In this document: positions 1-8,161 of the stretch, piece by piece
How the letters are laid out: the number at the start of each line of letters is the position of its first letter
Position numbering within the stretch: position 1 is the first letter of the stretch
DNA from: Caulobacter endophyticus
GTDB taxonomy: Bacteria > Pseudomonadota > Alphaproteobacteria > Caulobacterales > Caulobacteraceae
Reading direction: 5' to 3'
Assembly (NCBI RefSeq): GCF_029543245.1
Contig: NZ_JARQWV010000001.1
Location: forward strand, 372,001 to 436,000
Length of the DNA: 64,000 nt
Program-made: the position numbers and the translations under genes
Notes under the pieces: generated by a model
The model's input: the letters and a program-made list of their open reading frames with translations, nothing else
Databases searched by the model: none
What the model was told of the DNA's origin: nothing

Positions 1-1551
1 CCAGCCGATGAGCACTTGAGTGATGATGATGGCGGTGAACAGCGAGGTGAACACGCCGATCGCCAGGGTCCAGGCGAAGCCCTTCACGGGGCCCGAGCCG
101 AAGCTGAACATGATGCCGGCCGAGATCAGGCTGGTGATGTTGGCGTCGAGGATCGACACCAGGGCCAGCTTGTAGCCGGTGTCGGCCGCCGACATGGGCG
201 ACCTCCCGGCCGCGGCCTCGTCCCGCATCCGTTCGTAGATCAGCACGTTGGCGTCGACGGCGACGGCGAGCGTGAGGATCAGGCCCGCGATGCCGGGGAA
301 GGTCAGGGTCGCCTGGGTGAACGACATGATGCCGACGATCAGCAGCACGTTGGCGATCAGGGCGATGGCCGCGAACACGCCGAACAGGCCGTAGGCCAGG
401 ATGATGAAGACGAACATCGCCACGGCGCCGATGGCCAGCGAGATGGCGCCGGCCTTCACGGCGTCCGCGCCCAGTTCGGCGCCGACGGTGCGCTGCTCTT
501 CGATGTTGAGCTGGGCCGGCAGGGCGCCCGAACGCAGCAGCAGCGACAGTTCGCTGGCGCTTTCGACGGTGAAGCTGCCGGTGATCTGGCCCGAGCCGCC
601 GAGGATCGGCGTCTGGATGGTCGGGGCCGAGATGACCTTGTTATCAAGGACGATGGCGAAGCGCTTGCCGATGTTGCGCGAGGTGGCGTCGCCGAACTTG
701 CGGGCGCCCGAACCGTTGAAGCGGAACGAGACGACCGGACGGCCGCTCTGGCCGTCGAAGGCCTGCTGGGCGTCGACCAGCTCCTCGCCCGAAACGACGG
801 CGCGCTTCTTCAGGGCGTAGTAGGGCTGGTAGTCGTCGCCGGCGACCAGCACCGTGCCCGGAGGCATGCGGCCCGACGCCATCTCTTCCTGGGTGACCGT
901 CTCGTCGACCATCTGGAAGGTCAGCTTGGCGGTCTTGCCGATAACGGCCTTCAGGCGCTCGGGATCGCTTTCGCCGGCGGCCTGGATGACGATGCGGTCC
1001 GCGCCCTGGCGGGTGATCGTCGGTTCCTTGGTGCCGAGGCTGTCGATACGGCGACGGATGGTCTCGATCGACTGCTCGACGGCCTTGGAGGCGTCTGCGC
1101 GAGCGGCTTCGGGCGAGAAGGACAGCTCGATACGCTGATCGGCCTTGGTCGCGACGTTAACGTCGGTGCCCACGCCGCTGGCCAGCGGGCTGCCAAGCTT
1201 GCGCAGCTCGACGACGGCGGCGTTGACCTTCGAGGCGTCCTCGATGCGCACGCCGATCACGCCGTTGGCCTGGGCCAGGCCGTTAAAGTCGATTCCCGCG
1301 GTGCGCAGCGTGTTGCGGACGTCCTCGACCAGATTGTCGAGGCGCTCCTTGCGCAGTTGGGCGGTGTCGACCTCATAAAGGAGGTACGACCCGCCCTGAA
1401 GGTCGAGACCCAGGTTCAGCTTCTGCTTGGGAACCCATCCCGGCAGGGCGTCTAGCGTCTTCTGCGGCAGAAGATTCGGCAGGGTGAAGACGATGCCGAA
1501 AATCACCGACAGGGTGACGAGGACAATCTTCCAGCGGGATAGGCTCAGCAT
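1..1551 (-). CDS. secD: Protein translocase subunit SecD (3' end cut by window edge)
   Basis: SecD is the membrane-anchored, proton-motive-force-linked accessory subunit of the Sec translocon, working with SecF and YajC. The reading frame starts at the ATG whose complement ends at 1551 and is open for 517 codons to the left edge, so only the last few residues are missing. One transmembrane helix lies at about residues 8-25, followed by the periplasmic P1 motif LNLGLDLQGG (about 45-54). The C-terminal membrane domain carries the family signature DANVLIYERMRDE and ends in ITQVLIGW. It lies 64 bp after yajC in the usual yajC-secD-secF order; secF would be next, outside the window. Confidence 0.97.
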   Translation of the reverse strand, partial: MLSLSRWKIVLVTLSVIFGIVFTLPNLLPQKTLDALPGWVPKQKLNLGLDLQGGSYLLYEVDTAQLRKERLDNLVEDVRNTLRTAGIDFNGLAQANGVIGVRIEDASKVNAAVVELRKLGSPLASGVGTDVNVATKADQRIELSFSPEAARADASKAVEQSIETIRRRIDSLGTKEPTITRQGADRIVIQAAGESDPERLKAVIGKTAKLTFQMVDETVTQEEMASGRMPPGTVLVAGDDYQPYYALKKRAVVSGEELVDAQQAFDGQSGRPVVSFRFNGSGARKFGDATSRNIGKRFAIVLDNKVISAPTIQTPILGGSGQITGSFTVESASELSLLLRSGALPAQLNIEEQRTVGAELGADAVKAGAISLAIGAVAMFVFIILAYGLFGVFAAIALIANVLLIVGIMSFTQATLTFPGIAGLILTLAVAVDANVLIYERMRDEAAAGRSPMSAADTGYKLALVSILDANITSLISAGIMFSFGSGPVKGFAWTLAIGVFTSLFTAIIITQVLIGW

Positions 1552-1615
1552 GGACTACGAGGCTCTCGACGACGCCAGGGGCGCCAGGGCGGGCTAGGTT
1601 CGAGCGGTCTTAAGC

Positions 1616-1930
1616 TCAGTTCTTCGGGTCGTTGGCCGGAGCCGGGTCGCCCTTGGCGGTGACCTCGGTGATCATGGCCTTGCGGACCTTCACCGTGACG
1701 CCCTGGGCGATTTCGACGCCGACTTCCTTGTCTTCCACCCGCACGATCTTGCCGATCACGCCGCTGGACAGCACGACGTTGTCGCCGCGCTTGATGTTGT
1801 TCAGGGTCGCGAGGTGTTCCTTTTGGCGCTTCTGCTGAGGACGGATCAGCATGAAGTAGAACAGCACGACCATGAGGATGATCGGCGCGATGCCGATGAG
1901 CTGCTGCTCCAGGCCACCAGAGGGGTTCAT
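1616..1930 (-). CDS. yajC: Preprotein translocase subunit YajC
   Basis: YajC is the small inner-membrane partner of SecDF. The 104-residue protein has the family layout: a short N-terminus, one hydrophobic helix at about residues 12-28 (IGIAPIILMVVLFYFMLIRP), the basic QQKRQKEH stretch, then a soluble domain with the typical LKRGD-like segment (NNIKRGDNVVLSSGVIGKI). It is the first gene of the operon with secD and is divergent from the ATPase gene to its right, so its promoter should lie in the 120 bp between 1931 and 2050. Confidence 0.97.
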   Translation of the reverse strand: MNPSGGLEQQLIGIAPIILMVVLFYFMLIRPQQKRQKEHLATLNNIKRGDNVVLSSGVIGKIVRVEDKEVGVEIAQGVTVKVRKAMITEVTAKGDPAPANDPKN

Positions 1931-2050
1931 AACGTCTCCACGAATTTCTGCGGGCGGAGCGCCTGAAATAGGGTCCCCGCCAAGTCGGCGGAAGCTATGC
2001 GTTCACCTCCTCTTTTGCAATGAGGGCGCGAGAGCGTTAGGAGCGTGGCC

Positions 2051-2890
2051 ATGACCGACGCCGCCCTGCCCCTGCTCGCCCGCATCGCCGACGCCCTGGA
2101 TCGCCTGGCGCCGCCCGCTCCCGTCGCGCCCAGCTTCGAGGCCGCGCGCCTGTTCCGGCACGAGCCGGTCTCGGGCGCCTTCCTGCCCGCGCCGGACTAC
2201 GCCATGGACATCGAGCTGCTGGTCGGTATCGAGCGCCAGAAGGAGCGCTTCCTCCAGAACCTGCGCCGGTTCGCCACCGGCCTGCCCTGCAACCACGTGC
2301 TGCTGTGGGGCGTGCGCGGCACCGGCAAGAGCTCGCTGACCAAGTCGGCCTTCATGGCCCTGGCGGCCGAGTACCCGGATCTGAAGCTGGTCGAGGTCGA
2401 TCGCGACGAGGTCGCCGCCCTGCCCCCGCTGTTCGACGCCCTGCGCGTGCGCCCCGAGCGCTTCGTGGTGCTGTGCGACGATCTTTCGTTCGAGGACGGC
2501 GCCGCAGCCGCCAAGGCCCTGAAGTCGGCGCTGGAGGGCGGCGTGGCCGGTCCGCCGGAGAACGTGCTGTTCGTCTCGACCTCGAACCGCCGCCACCTGA
2601 TGCCGCGCGACCATGCCGAGAGCCAGGGCGCCATCGCCTCGGCCGAGAACGCCGAGGAGGAGATGAGCGTCTCCGACCGCTTCGGCCTGTGGATCGGCTT
2701 CCCGCCCATGGACCAGCCGACCTATCTGGCGGCGATCAATACCTATGCCGAGCGCTTCGGCCTCCAGGTCGAGAACCTCGAGCGCCGGGCCCTGCAATGG
2801 TCGCAGTTGCGCGGCGCCCGCTCGGGCCGTGTGGCGTGGCAATTTGTCCGCGACCTCGCCGGCGAACTGGGCGTACGCTTGCCCGGATAA
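2051..2890 (+). CDS. DUF815-type P-loop ATP-binding protein
   Basis: This is a 279-residue AAA+-like ATPase of the DUF815 family, whose members are widespread in alphaproteobacteria and have no settled function. The Walker A motif GVRGTGKS is at about residues 87-94 and a Walker B-like VVLCDDLSFED at about 138-148. A sensor-like FVSTSNRRHLMP follows, typical of the family. The ATG at 2051 is preferred over an in-frame GTG at 2045 because the TAGGAG ribosome site is 7 nt upstream of the ATG. It is divergent from yajC and is followed 18 bp later by a small membrane protein gene. Confidence 0.85.
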   Translation: MTDAALPLLARIADALDRLAPPAPVAPSFEAARLFRHEPVSGAFLPAPDYAMDIELLVGIERQKERFLQNLRRFATGLPCNHVLLWGVRGTGKSSLTKSAFMALAAEYPDLKLVEVDRDEVAALPPLFDALRVRPERFVVLCDDLSFEDGAAAAKALKSALEGGVAGPPENVLFVSTSNRRHLMPRDHAESQGAIASAENAEEEMSVSDRFGLWIGFPPMDQPTYLAAINTYAERFGLQVENLERRALQWSQLRGARSGRVAWQFVRDLAGELGVRLPG

Positions 2891-2908
2891 CACTATCCGG
2901 GGGGAAAC

Positions 2909-3157
2909 GTGTCCGACGGCAAGCCGTGGTTCAGGGTCAAGCGTCATGGCTATGGCGCGGGCCCGCCCTGCAGTTGGGAAGGCTGGGCCGTCGTCGCCCT
3001 CTATATCGGCCTGCTGCTGGCCTCGGCCGTGCTCTACGGCAAGGACCACCCGCGCCTCGTCGGCGTGTTCGTCGTGGTCATGACCCTGGTGGTGATGCTG
3101 GTCGCACGCTGGAAGAGCGACGGTCCCTGGCAGTGGCGCGACGGCGAGGACGACTAG
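2909..3157 (+). CDS. Small two-helix membrane protein, function unknown
   Basis: This 82-residue protein begins at a GTG just after a GGGGGAAAC ribosome-site-like stretch. It has a basic N-terminus (WFRVKRHGYG), two hydrophobic helices at about residues 25-43 and 49-66 separated by a short charged loop (GKDHPR), and an acidic Trp-rich tail. No motif assigns a function. It closely follows the DUF815 ATPase gene and its stop overlaps the end of the convergent EamA gene by 4 nt, so it is probably co-transcribed with the ATPase. Confidence 0.6.
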   Translation: MSDGKPWFRVKRHGYGAGPPCSWEGWAVVALYIGLLLASAVLYGKDHPRLVGVFVVVMTLVVMLVARWKSDGPWQWRDGEDD

Positions 3158-4056
3158 GCCGGGTCGCCTGACGTCGCCGGCGGGGTCTTCTTCTCGGTCA
3201 GGGCCACCAGCGCCACGCCGACCATGGTCGCGCCGCCGCCGATGACCAGTTGCAGCGACAGCGCGTCGCCCATGAACAGCACGCCGATCGTGCACGAGAC
3301 CAACGGCGTCAGCAGGAAATAGGGCGTCACCCGCCCAGGCTCGCGCCGCTGCACCAGCCAGAACAGCAGGGCGCTGGCCCCGATGGTCGACACGACCCCA
3401 GCGAACACCACGCAGGTCCAGGCCAGAGGCGACGCGGACGAGACCTTGGCCACCACGTCGTCCTCGAAGGCGAAGGACATGGCGATCAGGATCGGCGCGG
3501 CGACGAAGGCGGTCAGGCCCTGCACCTTCAGCGGCTTCACGCCCGGCGTCTTGCGCACCAGCACCGTCGCCACAGCCCAGATCGCAGCGGCGGTCACGCC
3601 CAGGACGATGGCCGGCAGGTCGGCCGCCCCATGCGGATCAAGGCTCATCCACGCCACCCCGGCGAAGGCGACGCCCAGGCCGATGACGGCGGGCACCCGC
3701 ATGGTCTCGCCCAGCATGCGCCAGGCGAACAGCGCCGTGAACGGGATCCAAAGCTGGGTGGCCACCACCAGCGGACTCAGCGACTTGGCCATGCCGAAGG
3801 CGATGTAGATCAGCGCGAAATGGATCGGCCCCGACAGCAGCACGATGGTCAGCAGTCGCTTCCAGTTCGGGAATGGCGGCCGCACGAACGGAAACAGGAA
3901 AGCCAGGGCCAAAGCAAAGCGCAGGCCGCCCACCATCATCGGCGGCAGGGCGGCCGTGGCGTACTTGGCCGCGGCGTTGTTCAGCCCCCAGGTCAGGATG
4001 ATCGCCAGGATCGCCAAGCGCTCTATCGTCGTCAGGGGGCCGGTGGACGCGGACAT
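3154..4056 (-). CDS. EamA/DMT-family permease
   Basis: This is a 300-residue transporter of the drug/metabolite superfamily with about ten membrane helices in two EamA repeats. The first repeat contains LTWGLNNAAAKYA and PPMMVGGLRFALALAFL. The second begins near AIVLGVTAAAIWAVATVLVRK and ends with the family-typical TPLVSCTIGVLFMGDALSLQLVIGGG. The ATG at 4056 is chosen because upstream codons fall in the tail of bioA. The start lies 13 bp after the bioA stop on the same strand, so it may be co-transcribed with bioA. The substrate cannot be told; export or uptake of a biotin-pathway metabolite is only a contextual guess. Confidence 0.85.
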   Translation of the reverse strand: MSASTGPLTTIERLAILAIILTWGLNNAAAKYATAALPPMMVGGLRFALALAFLFPFVRPPFPNWKRLLTIVLLSGPIHFALIYIAFGMAKSLSPLVVATQLWIPFTALFAWRMLGETMRVPAVIGLGVAFAGVAWMSLDPHGAADLPAIVLGVTAAAIWAVATVLVRKTPGVKPLKVQGLTAFVAAPILIAMSFAFEDDVVAKVSSASPLAWTCVVFAGVVSTIGASALLFWLVQRREPGRVTPYFLLTPLVSCTIGVLFMGDALSLQLVIGGGATMVGVALVALTEKKTPPATSGDPA

Positions 4057-4069
4057 GGGGCTGCTTGGA

Positions 4070-5368
4070 TCAGACCCCGCCCGATCCTTCAACCCCGCCA
4101 AACACGCCATTTGGTCCAATGACGTCGCGAATGGCCGACATGAGGATGGCGAGGTCCGCGTCCGGCGTCGTGTAGGCCGGCGTCAGATAGACGACCTTGC
4201 CCATCGGCCGGATCCACGCGCCCTTCGCGGCGAAGGCCTGGCACAGCGCACCGACGGCCACCGGCGAGGAAAACTCCACCACGCCGATCGCCCCCAGCAC
4301 CCGCACATCGACGACGCCCGGCGCGCTGCGGCAGGGCTCCAGACCCTCCTTCAAGGCCGCCGAGACCCGCGCCACGTCGGCTTTCCAGGTTCCGGCCTCG
4401 AACAGGTCGAGCGAGGCGTTGGCGGCGGCGCTGGCCAGGGCGTTGCCCATGTAGGTCGGCCCATGCATCAGGGCCGCGCCGGCGTCGTCGGACCAGAAGG
4501 CCTCGAAAACCTTGCGCGAGGCCACGGCCGCCGACAGCGGCAGGGTGCCGCCGGTCAGGGCCTTCGACAGGGTTACGATGTCAGGCTCGATCCCGGCGGC
4601 CTGCATGGCGAAGAGCTCGCCGGTGCGGCCAAAGCCCGTGAAGATCTCGTCGAAGATCAGTAGCACGCCGTGCTTGTCGGCCAGCCGGCGCAGGCGGCGC
4701 AACACCTCTGGATCATGGAACAGCATGCCGCCCGCGCCCTGCACCAGGGGTTCGGTCAGCATGGCGGCGATCTCCCCGCCCCGCTCGGCGAGCAAACTGT
4801 CGAGCGCGGCCTCGGAGGCTTCATCCAGCGGCAGGTCGGCGATCACCTGCGCGGGCATCACCCCCGAGAACAGGCTGTGCATCCCCTCCTCCGGGTCGCA
4901 GACCGTCATCGTCGCCAGGGTGTCGCCATGATAGCCGCCGCGGAACGACAGAAAGCGCGTGCGGCCCGTCTCGCCGCGATTGATGTGGAACTGCAGCGCC
5001 ATCTTCATGGCGATCTCGACCGACACCGAGCCGGATTCGGCGAAGAACACATGATCCAACTCGCCCGGCAGGATCGCCGCCAGACGCGCGGCCAGGCGAT
5101 AGGCCGGTTCGTGCGCCAGGCCGCCGAACATCACGTGCGGCATGGCTTCCAACTGCTCACGCACGGCGGCGGCGATGTGCGGGTGATTGTAACCATGAAC
5201 CGCCGTCCACCAGCTGGCGATGCCGTCGACCAGTTCGTGGCCGTCCTCCAGCACGATCCGCGAGCCGTGGGTGCGCACGACCGGAAGCGGCGCCGGGGCC
5301 GTCTTCATCTGGCAGTAGGGCCGCCACACGTGCTTGGCGCCTTCAGCGAGCCAGTCGGGGGTGGTCAT
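4070..5368 (-). CDS. bioA: Adenosylmethionine-8-amino-7-oxononanoate aminotransferase
   Basis: BioA is the PLP-dependent enzyme that converts KAPA to DAPA using SAM as amino donor. The 432-residue protein has the class-III aminotransferase features: SGSVSVEIAMKMALQ (about 112-126), SFRGGYHGDTLA (141-152), the PLP-contact Asp in LLIFDEIFTGFGRTG (D240), and the Schiff-base lysine in TLSKALTGG (K269). The start at 5368 has an AAAGGA ribosome site 6 nt upstream; codons further upstream fall in the bioF promoter region. It is divergent from bioF-bioD across 88 bp, a compact biotin locus. bioB is not in the window. Confidence 0.97.
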   Translation of the reverse strand: MTTPDWLAEGAKHVWRPYCQMKTAPAPLPVVRTHGSRIVLEDGHELVDGIASWWTAVHGYNHPHIAAAVREQLEAMPHVMFGGLAHEPAYRLAARLAAILPGELDHVFFAESGSVSVEIAMKMALQFHINRGETGRTRFLSFRGGYHGDTLATMTVCDPEEGMHSLFSGVMPAQVIADLPLDEASEAALDSLLAERGGEIAAMLTEPLVQGAGGMLFHDPEVLRRLRRLADKHGVLLIFDEIFTGFGRTGELFAMQAAGIEPDIVTLSKALTGGTLPLSAAVASRKVFEAFWSDDAGAALMHGPTYMGNALASAAANASLDLFEAGTWKADVARVSAALKEGLEPCRSAPGVVDVRVLGAIGVVEFSSPVAVGALCQAFAAKGAWIRPMGKVVYLTPAYTTPDADLAILMSAIRDVIGPNGVFGGVEGSGGV

Positions 5369-5456
5369 GGCGATCCTTTCGTTGCGCCGGAGGGGCCGCT
5401 TGCCTAGAGCGTCCCCGCTCCCGAGCAAATCGGAATCTGGGCAAACAGGAATCGGA

Positions 5457-6611
5457 ATGCACAGTCTGGACGCCTTCGCGAGCGGCAAGCTCGCGGCCCT
5501 GGAGGCCATGAGCCTGCGCCGCCGCCTCAAGCCCACCCGCCGGCTGCCCGGCGCGGTCGTCGAGCGCGACGGCAAGCGCCTGTTGTCCTTCTCCTGCAAC
5601 GACTATCTGGGCCTGTCGCAACACCCGGCCGTCATCGCCGCCGCCCAGGCCGCCGTGGCCGAGCATGGCGCGGGTTCGGGCGCTTCGCGCCTGGTCACCG
5701 GCGACAACCCGCTGATCGAGGCGCTGGAGCAACGCCTGGCCCGCCTCAAAGGGACCGAGGCCTGCGTGGTGTTCGGCTCGGGCTACCTAGCCAACACCGG
5801 GGTGATCCCTACCTTCGCCGGCAAGCAGGACGTGGTGTTCGTCGACGAGCTGGCCCACGCCTGCATCTGGGCCGGGGCGCAGCTTTCCGGCGCCAAGGTC
5901 GTGTCCTTCCCGCACAATGACAGCGACGCCCTGGCCGAACTGCTGGCCGAGCACCGATCGAGCTTCCGCCACGCCGTCGTCGCCACCGACGGGGTGTTCT
6001 CGATGGACGGCGACGTCGCGCCGCTGGACTGGCTGTCGGCGGTCTGCGAGGCCAACGACGCCTGGCTGCTGGTCGACGACGCCCATGGCGTGGGCGTGCT
6101 GGGCGATGGCAAGGGCACGGCCGCCCTGTTCCCCGACGCCGTCATCCCGTTGCAGATGGGCACGCTTTCCAAGGCGCTGGGCTCGTACGGCGGCTATCTA
6201 TGCGGCTCGCAGAGCGTGGTCGACTTCCTCAAGACCCGCGCCCGCACGGTCGTCTACACCACCGGCCTGCCGCCGGCCTCGGCCGCCGCCGCCATCGCCG
6301 CGCTCGACCTGATCGAGGCCGACCCGGCCTTCGCCGCCCAGCCCCTGCGCAAGGCCCGCCTGTTCACCAAGGCCGCCGGCCTGCCCTCCGCCGAGAGCCC
6401 GATCGTGCCGGTGGTTATCGGCGAGGCCGACGCGGCCCTGGCGGCCTCCGCCACCCTGGAGGCCGAAGGGTTCCTAGTGGTGGCCATCCGGCCGCCCACT
6501 GTGCCCGCCGGCACCGCCCGCCTGCGCCTGGCCTTCAGCGCCGACCATCCAGACGAGGAAGTCCTGCGGCTGGCCGCCCTCGTCCGCCCCTATGTGGAGG
6601 CGAGCCGATGA
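5457..6611 (+). CDS. bioF: 8-amino-7-oxononanoate synthase
   Basis: BioF condenses pimeloyl-thioester and L-alanine to KAPA. The 384-residue protein has the alpha-oxoamine synthase fold: SFSCNDYLGLSQHP (about 44-57), the cofactor-stacking HACIW segment, LLVDDAHGVGVLG (204-216) and the PLP lysine in GTLSKALGSYGGY (K239). The ATG at 5457 is chosen because the family N-terminus begins there. The stop codon overlaps the bioD start as ATGA, which implies translational coupling. Confidence 0.96.
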   Translation: MHSLDAFASGKLAALEAMSLRRRLKPTRRLPGAVVERDGKRLLSFSCNDYLGLSQHPAVIAAAQAAVAEHGAGSGASRLVTGDNPLIEALEQRLARLKGTEACVVFGSGYLANTGVIPTFAGKQDVVFVDELAHACIWAGAQLSGAKVVSFPHNDSDALAELLAEHRSSFRHAVVATDGVFSMDGDVAPLDWLSAVCEANDAWLLVDDAHGVGVLGDGKGTAALFPDAVIPLQMGTLSKALGSYGGYLCGSQSVVDFLKTRARTVVYTTGLPPASAAAAIAALDLIEADPAFAAQPLRKARLFTKAAGLPSAESPIVPVVIGEADAALAASATLEAEGFLVVAIRPPTVPAGTARLRLAFSADHPDEEVLRLAALVRPYVEASR

Positions 6612-7270
6612 GCGCCCTCTTCGTCGCCGGAACCGGCACCGACATCGGCAAGACCCACGTCGCCTGCGCCGTGATCCGGGCCCTGAAGGCCAAGGGCGTG
6701 GCCGTCGACGCCTTCAAGCCCGTGGTCAGCGGCTTCGATCCCGCAGATCCCTCGGCCAGCGATCCGGCGCGCCTGGCCCAGGCGCTGGGCGACCCGAGCG
6801 CCCTGCCCCGCATCTCGCCGCGCCGCTATCTGGCGCCGCTGGCCCCGAATCTGGCCGCGCGTCTCGAAGGCGACGTGCTGCGGATCGAGGATCTGGCGGC
6901 CGATTGCCGCGCGGCCTTGGCCGGCGACCACGACCTGATGCTGGTGGAAGGCGCCGGCGGGGTGATGTCGCCCCTGACCGACGAAGCCACCAATCTCGAC
7001 CTGATCGCCGATCTTGGCCTGCCGGTCCTGCTGATCGCCGGCTCGTACCTCGGCACGATCAGCCACGTGCTGACCGCGCTGGTCGCCCTGCGGGCCCGAG
7101 GCGCAAGCGTGGCCGCCATCATCATGAGCGAGAGCCTGGACGCGCCCGACTTGGTCCAGACCGCCGACGCCCTGGCCGCCTTCGAGCGCGAAACGCCGAT
7201 CTTCCTTGCGCCCCGCCACGAATATTGGGACGCAAGCGAACTGGCCGACCATCTGGCGAGGGGGCTCTAG
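6608..7270 (+). CDS. bioD: ATP-dependent dethiobiotin synthetase
   Basis: BioD makes dethiobiotin from DAPA, CO2 and ATP. The 220-residue protein has the family P-loop GTGTDIGKT at residues 8-16, the KPVVSG segment that binds substrate, and LMLVEGAGGVMSPL, the characteristic GAGG loop. The ATG overlaps the bioF stop. A Gfo/Idh/MocA gene follows after 3 bp. Confidence 0.96.
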   Translation: MSALFVAGTGTDIGKTHVACAVIRALKAKGVAVDAFKPVVSGFDPADPSASDPARLAQALGDPSALPRISPRRYLAPLAPNLAARLEGDVLRIEDLAADCRAALAGDHDLMLVEGAGGVMSPLTDEATNLDLIADLGLPVLLIAGSYLGTISHVLTALVALRARGASVAAIIMSESLDAPDLVQTADALAAFERETPIFLAPRHEYWDASELADHLARGL

Positions 7271-7273
7271 ACC

Positions 7274-8161
7274 ATGCGCGTGGCGATGATCGGCCTGGGC
7301 GACATCGCCCGCAAAGCCTACCTGCCGTTGCTGGGAACCCGCGCCGACGTGCAACTGGCCTTCGTCACCCGCAGCACCGCCACGCTCGACGAACTGGGCG
7401 CGGCCTGGCGGGTGGATCGCCTGCACACCGACCTGGAAGAAGCCCTGGCCCAAGGCCTCGACGCCGCCTTCGTGCATGCGGCGACGGAGGCGCACCCCGC
7501 CATCGTCCGCCGCCTGATTGAGGCCGGCGTGGCCACCCTGGTCGACAAGCCCATCGCCGACACTCTGGATGAGACCGAAAGCCTCGTGGACCTGGCCGAG
7601 ACACACGGCGTGTCGCTGGCCGTCGGCTTCAACCGCCGCCATGCGCCGGTCCAGGCCGAAGCGGCGGCGCTCAACGCCCCGTTCGTGCTGATGCAGAAGA
7701 ACCGCACGGGCCATGCCGACGGCGTGCGGCGCACGGTCTTCGACGACTTCATCCACGTGGTCGACAGCTTGCGTTTCCTGTCGCCCGGCGCGAAGCAGGC
7801 CAGGATCAGCGGCCGGCTCGACGGCGACCTGCTGGAGCACGTGATGCTGCACCTGACCGGCCCCGGCCGCGACGCCGTCGGGATCATGAACCGGGTCAGC
7901 GGCGCCAACGAGGAGGTGCTCGAGGTGATGGGCGGCGGCGTCAAGCGCCGGATCGCCAACCTCGCCGATGTCACCGACTTCGCCGGCGGCGAACGCCTGG
8001 CCCGCCGCGGCGACTGGACCACCGTCGGCCGCCAGCGCGGCTTCGAAGCCATGATCGACGCCTTCCTCTGCGCCGTGCGCGAGGACCGACGCCTGTCGGC
8101 CCTCGACGCCCTGGAGACCCATCGCCTGTGCGAACAGGTCGTGGCTGAACTGACGGCCTAG
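7274..8161 (+). CDS. Gfo/Idh/MocA-family oxidoreductase
   Basis: This 295-residue protein has the N-terminal NAD(P)-binding Rossmann fold (MRVAMIGLGDIARKAY, residues 1-16) and a DKPIAD motif in place of the usual EKP around residue 95, followed by the family segment AVGFNRRHAP. The C-terminal alpha/beta substrate domain is present but short. It starts 3 bp after bioD and is therefore likely the last gene of the bioF-bioD operon. Its role in biotin metabolism is not apparent. Its stop overlaps that of the convergent TonB receptor gene by 4 nt. Confidence 0.85.
   Translation: MRVAMIGLGDIARKAYLPLLGTRADVQLAFVTRSTATLDELGAAWRVDRLHTDLEEALAQGLDAAFVHAATEAHPAIVRRLIEAGVATLVDKPIADTLDETESLVDLAETHGVSLAVGFNRRHAPVQAEAAALNAPFVLMQKNRTGHADGVRRTVFDDFIHVVDSLRFLSPGAKQARISGRLDGDLLEHVMLHLTGPGRDAVGIMNRVSGANEEVLEVMGGGVKRRIANLADVTDFAGGERLARRGDWTTVGRQRGFEAMIDAFLCAVREDRRLSALDALETHRLCEQVVAELTA

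Noticed and set aside
16-1455. Long plus-strand ORF opposite secD
   Set aside because: It is a shadow of the conserved minus-strand secD frame; its protein is low-complexity Gly/Asp/Arg-rich without family features.
2003-3295. Long minus-strand ORF across the DUF815 ATPase region
   Set aside because: Opposite-strand frames stay open in high-GC DNA. The plus-strand genes have P-loop and membrane features; this one has none.
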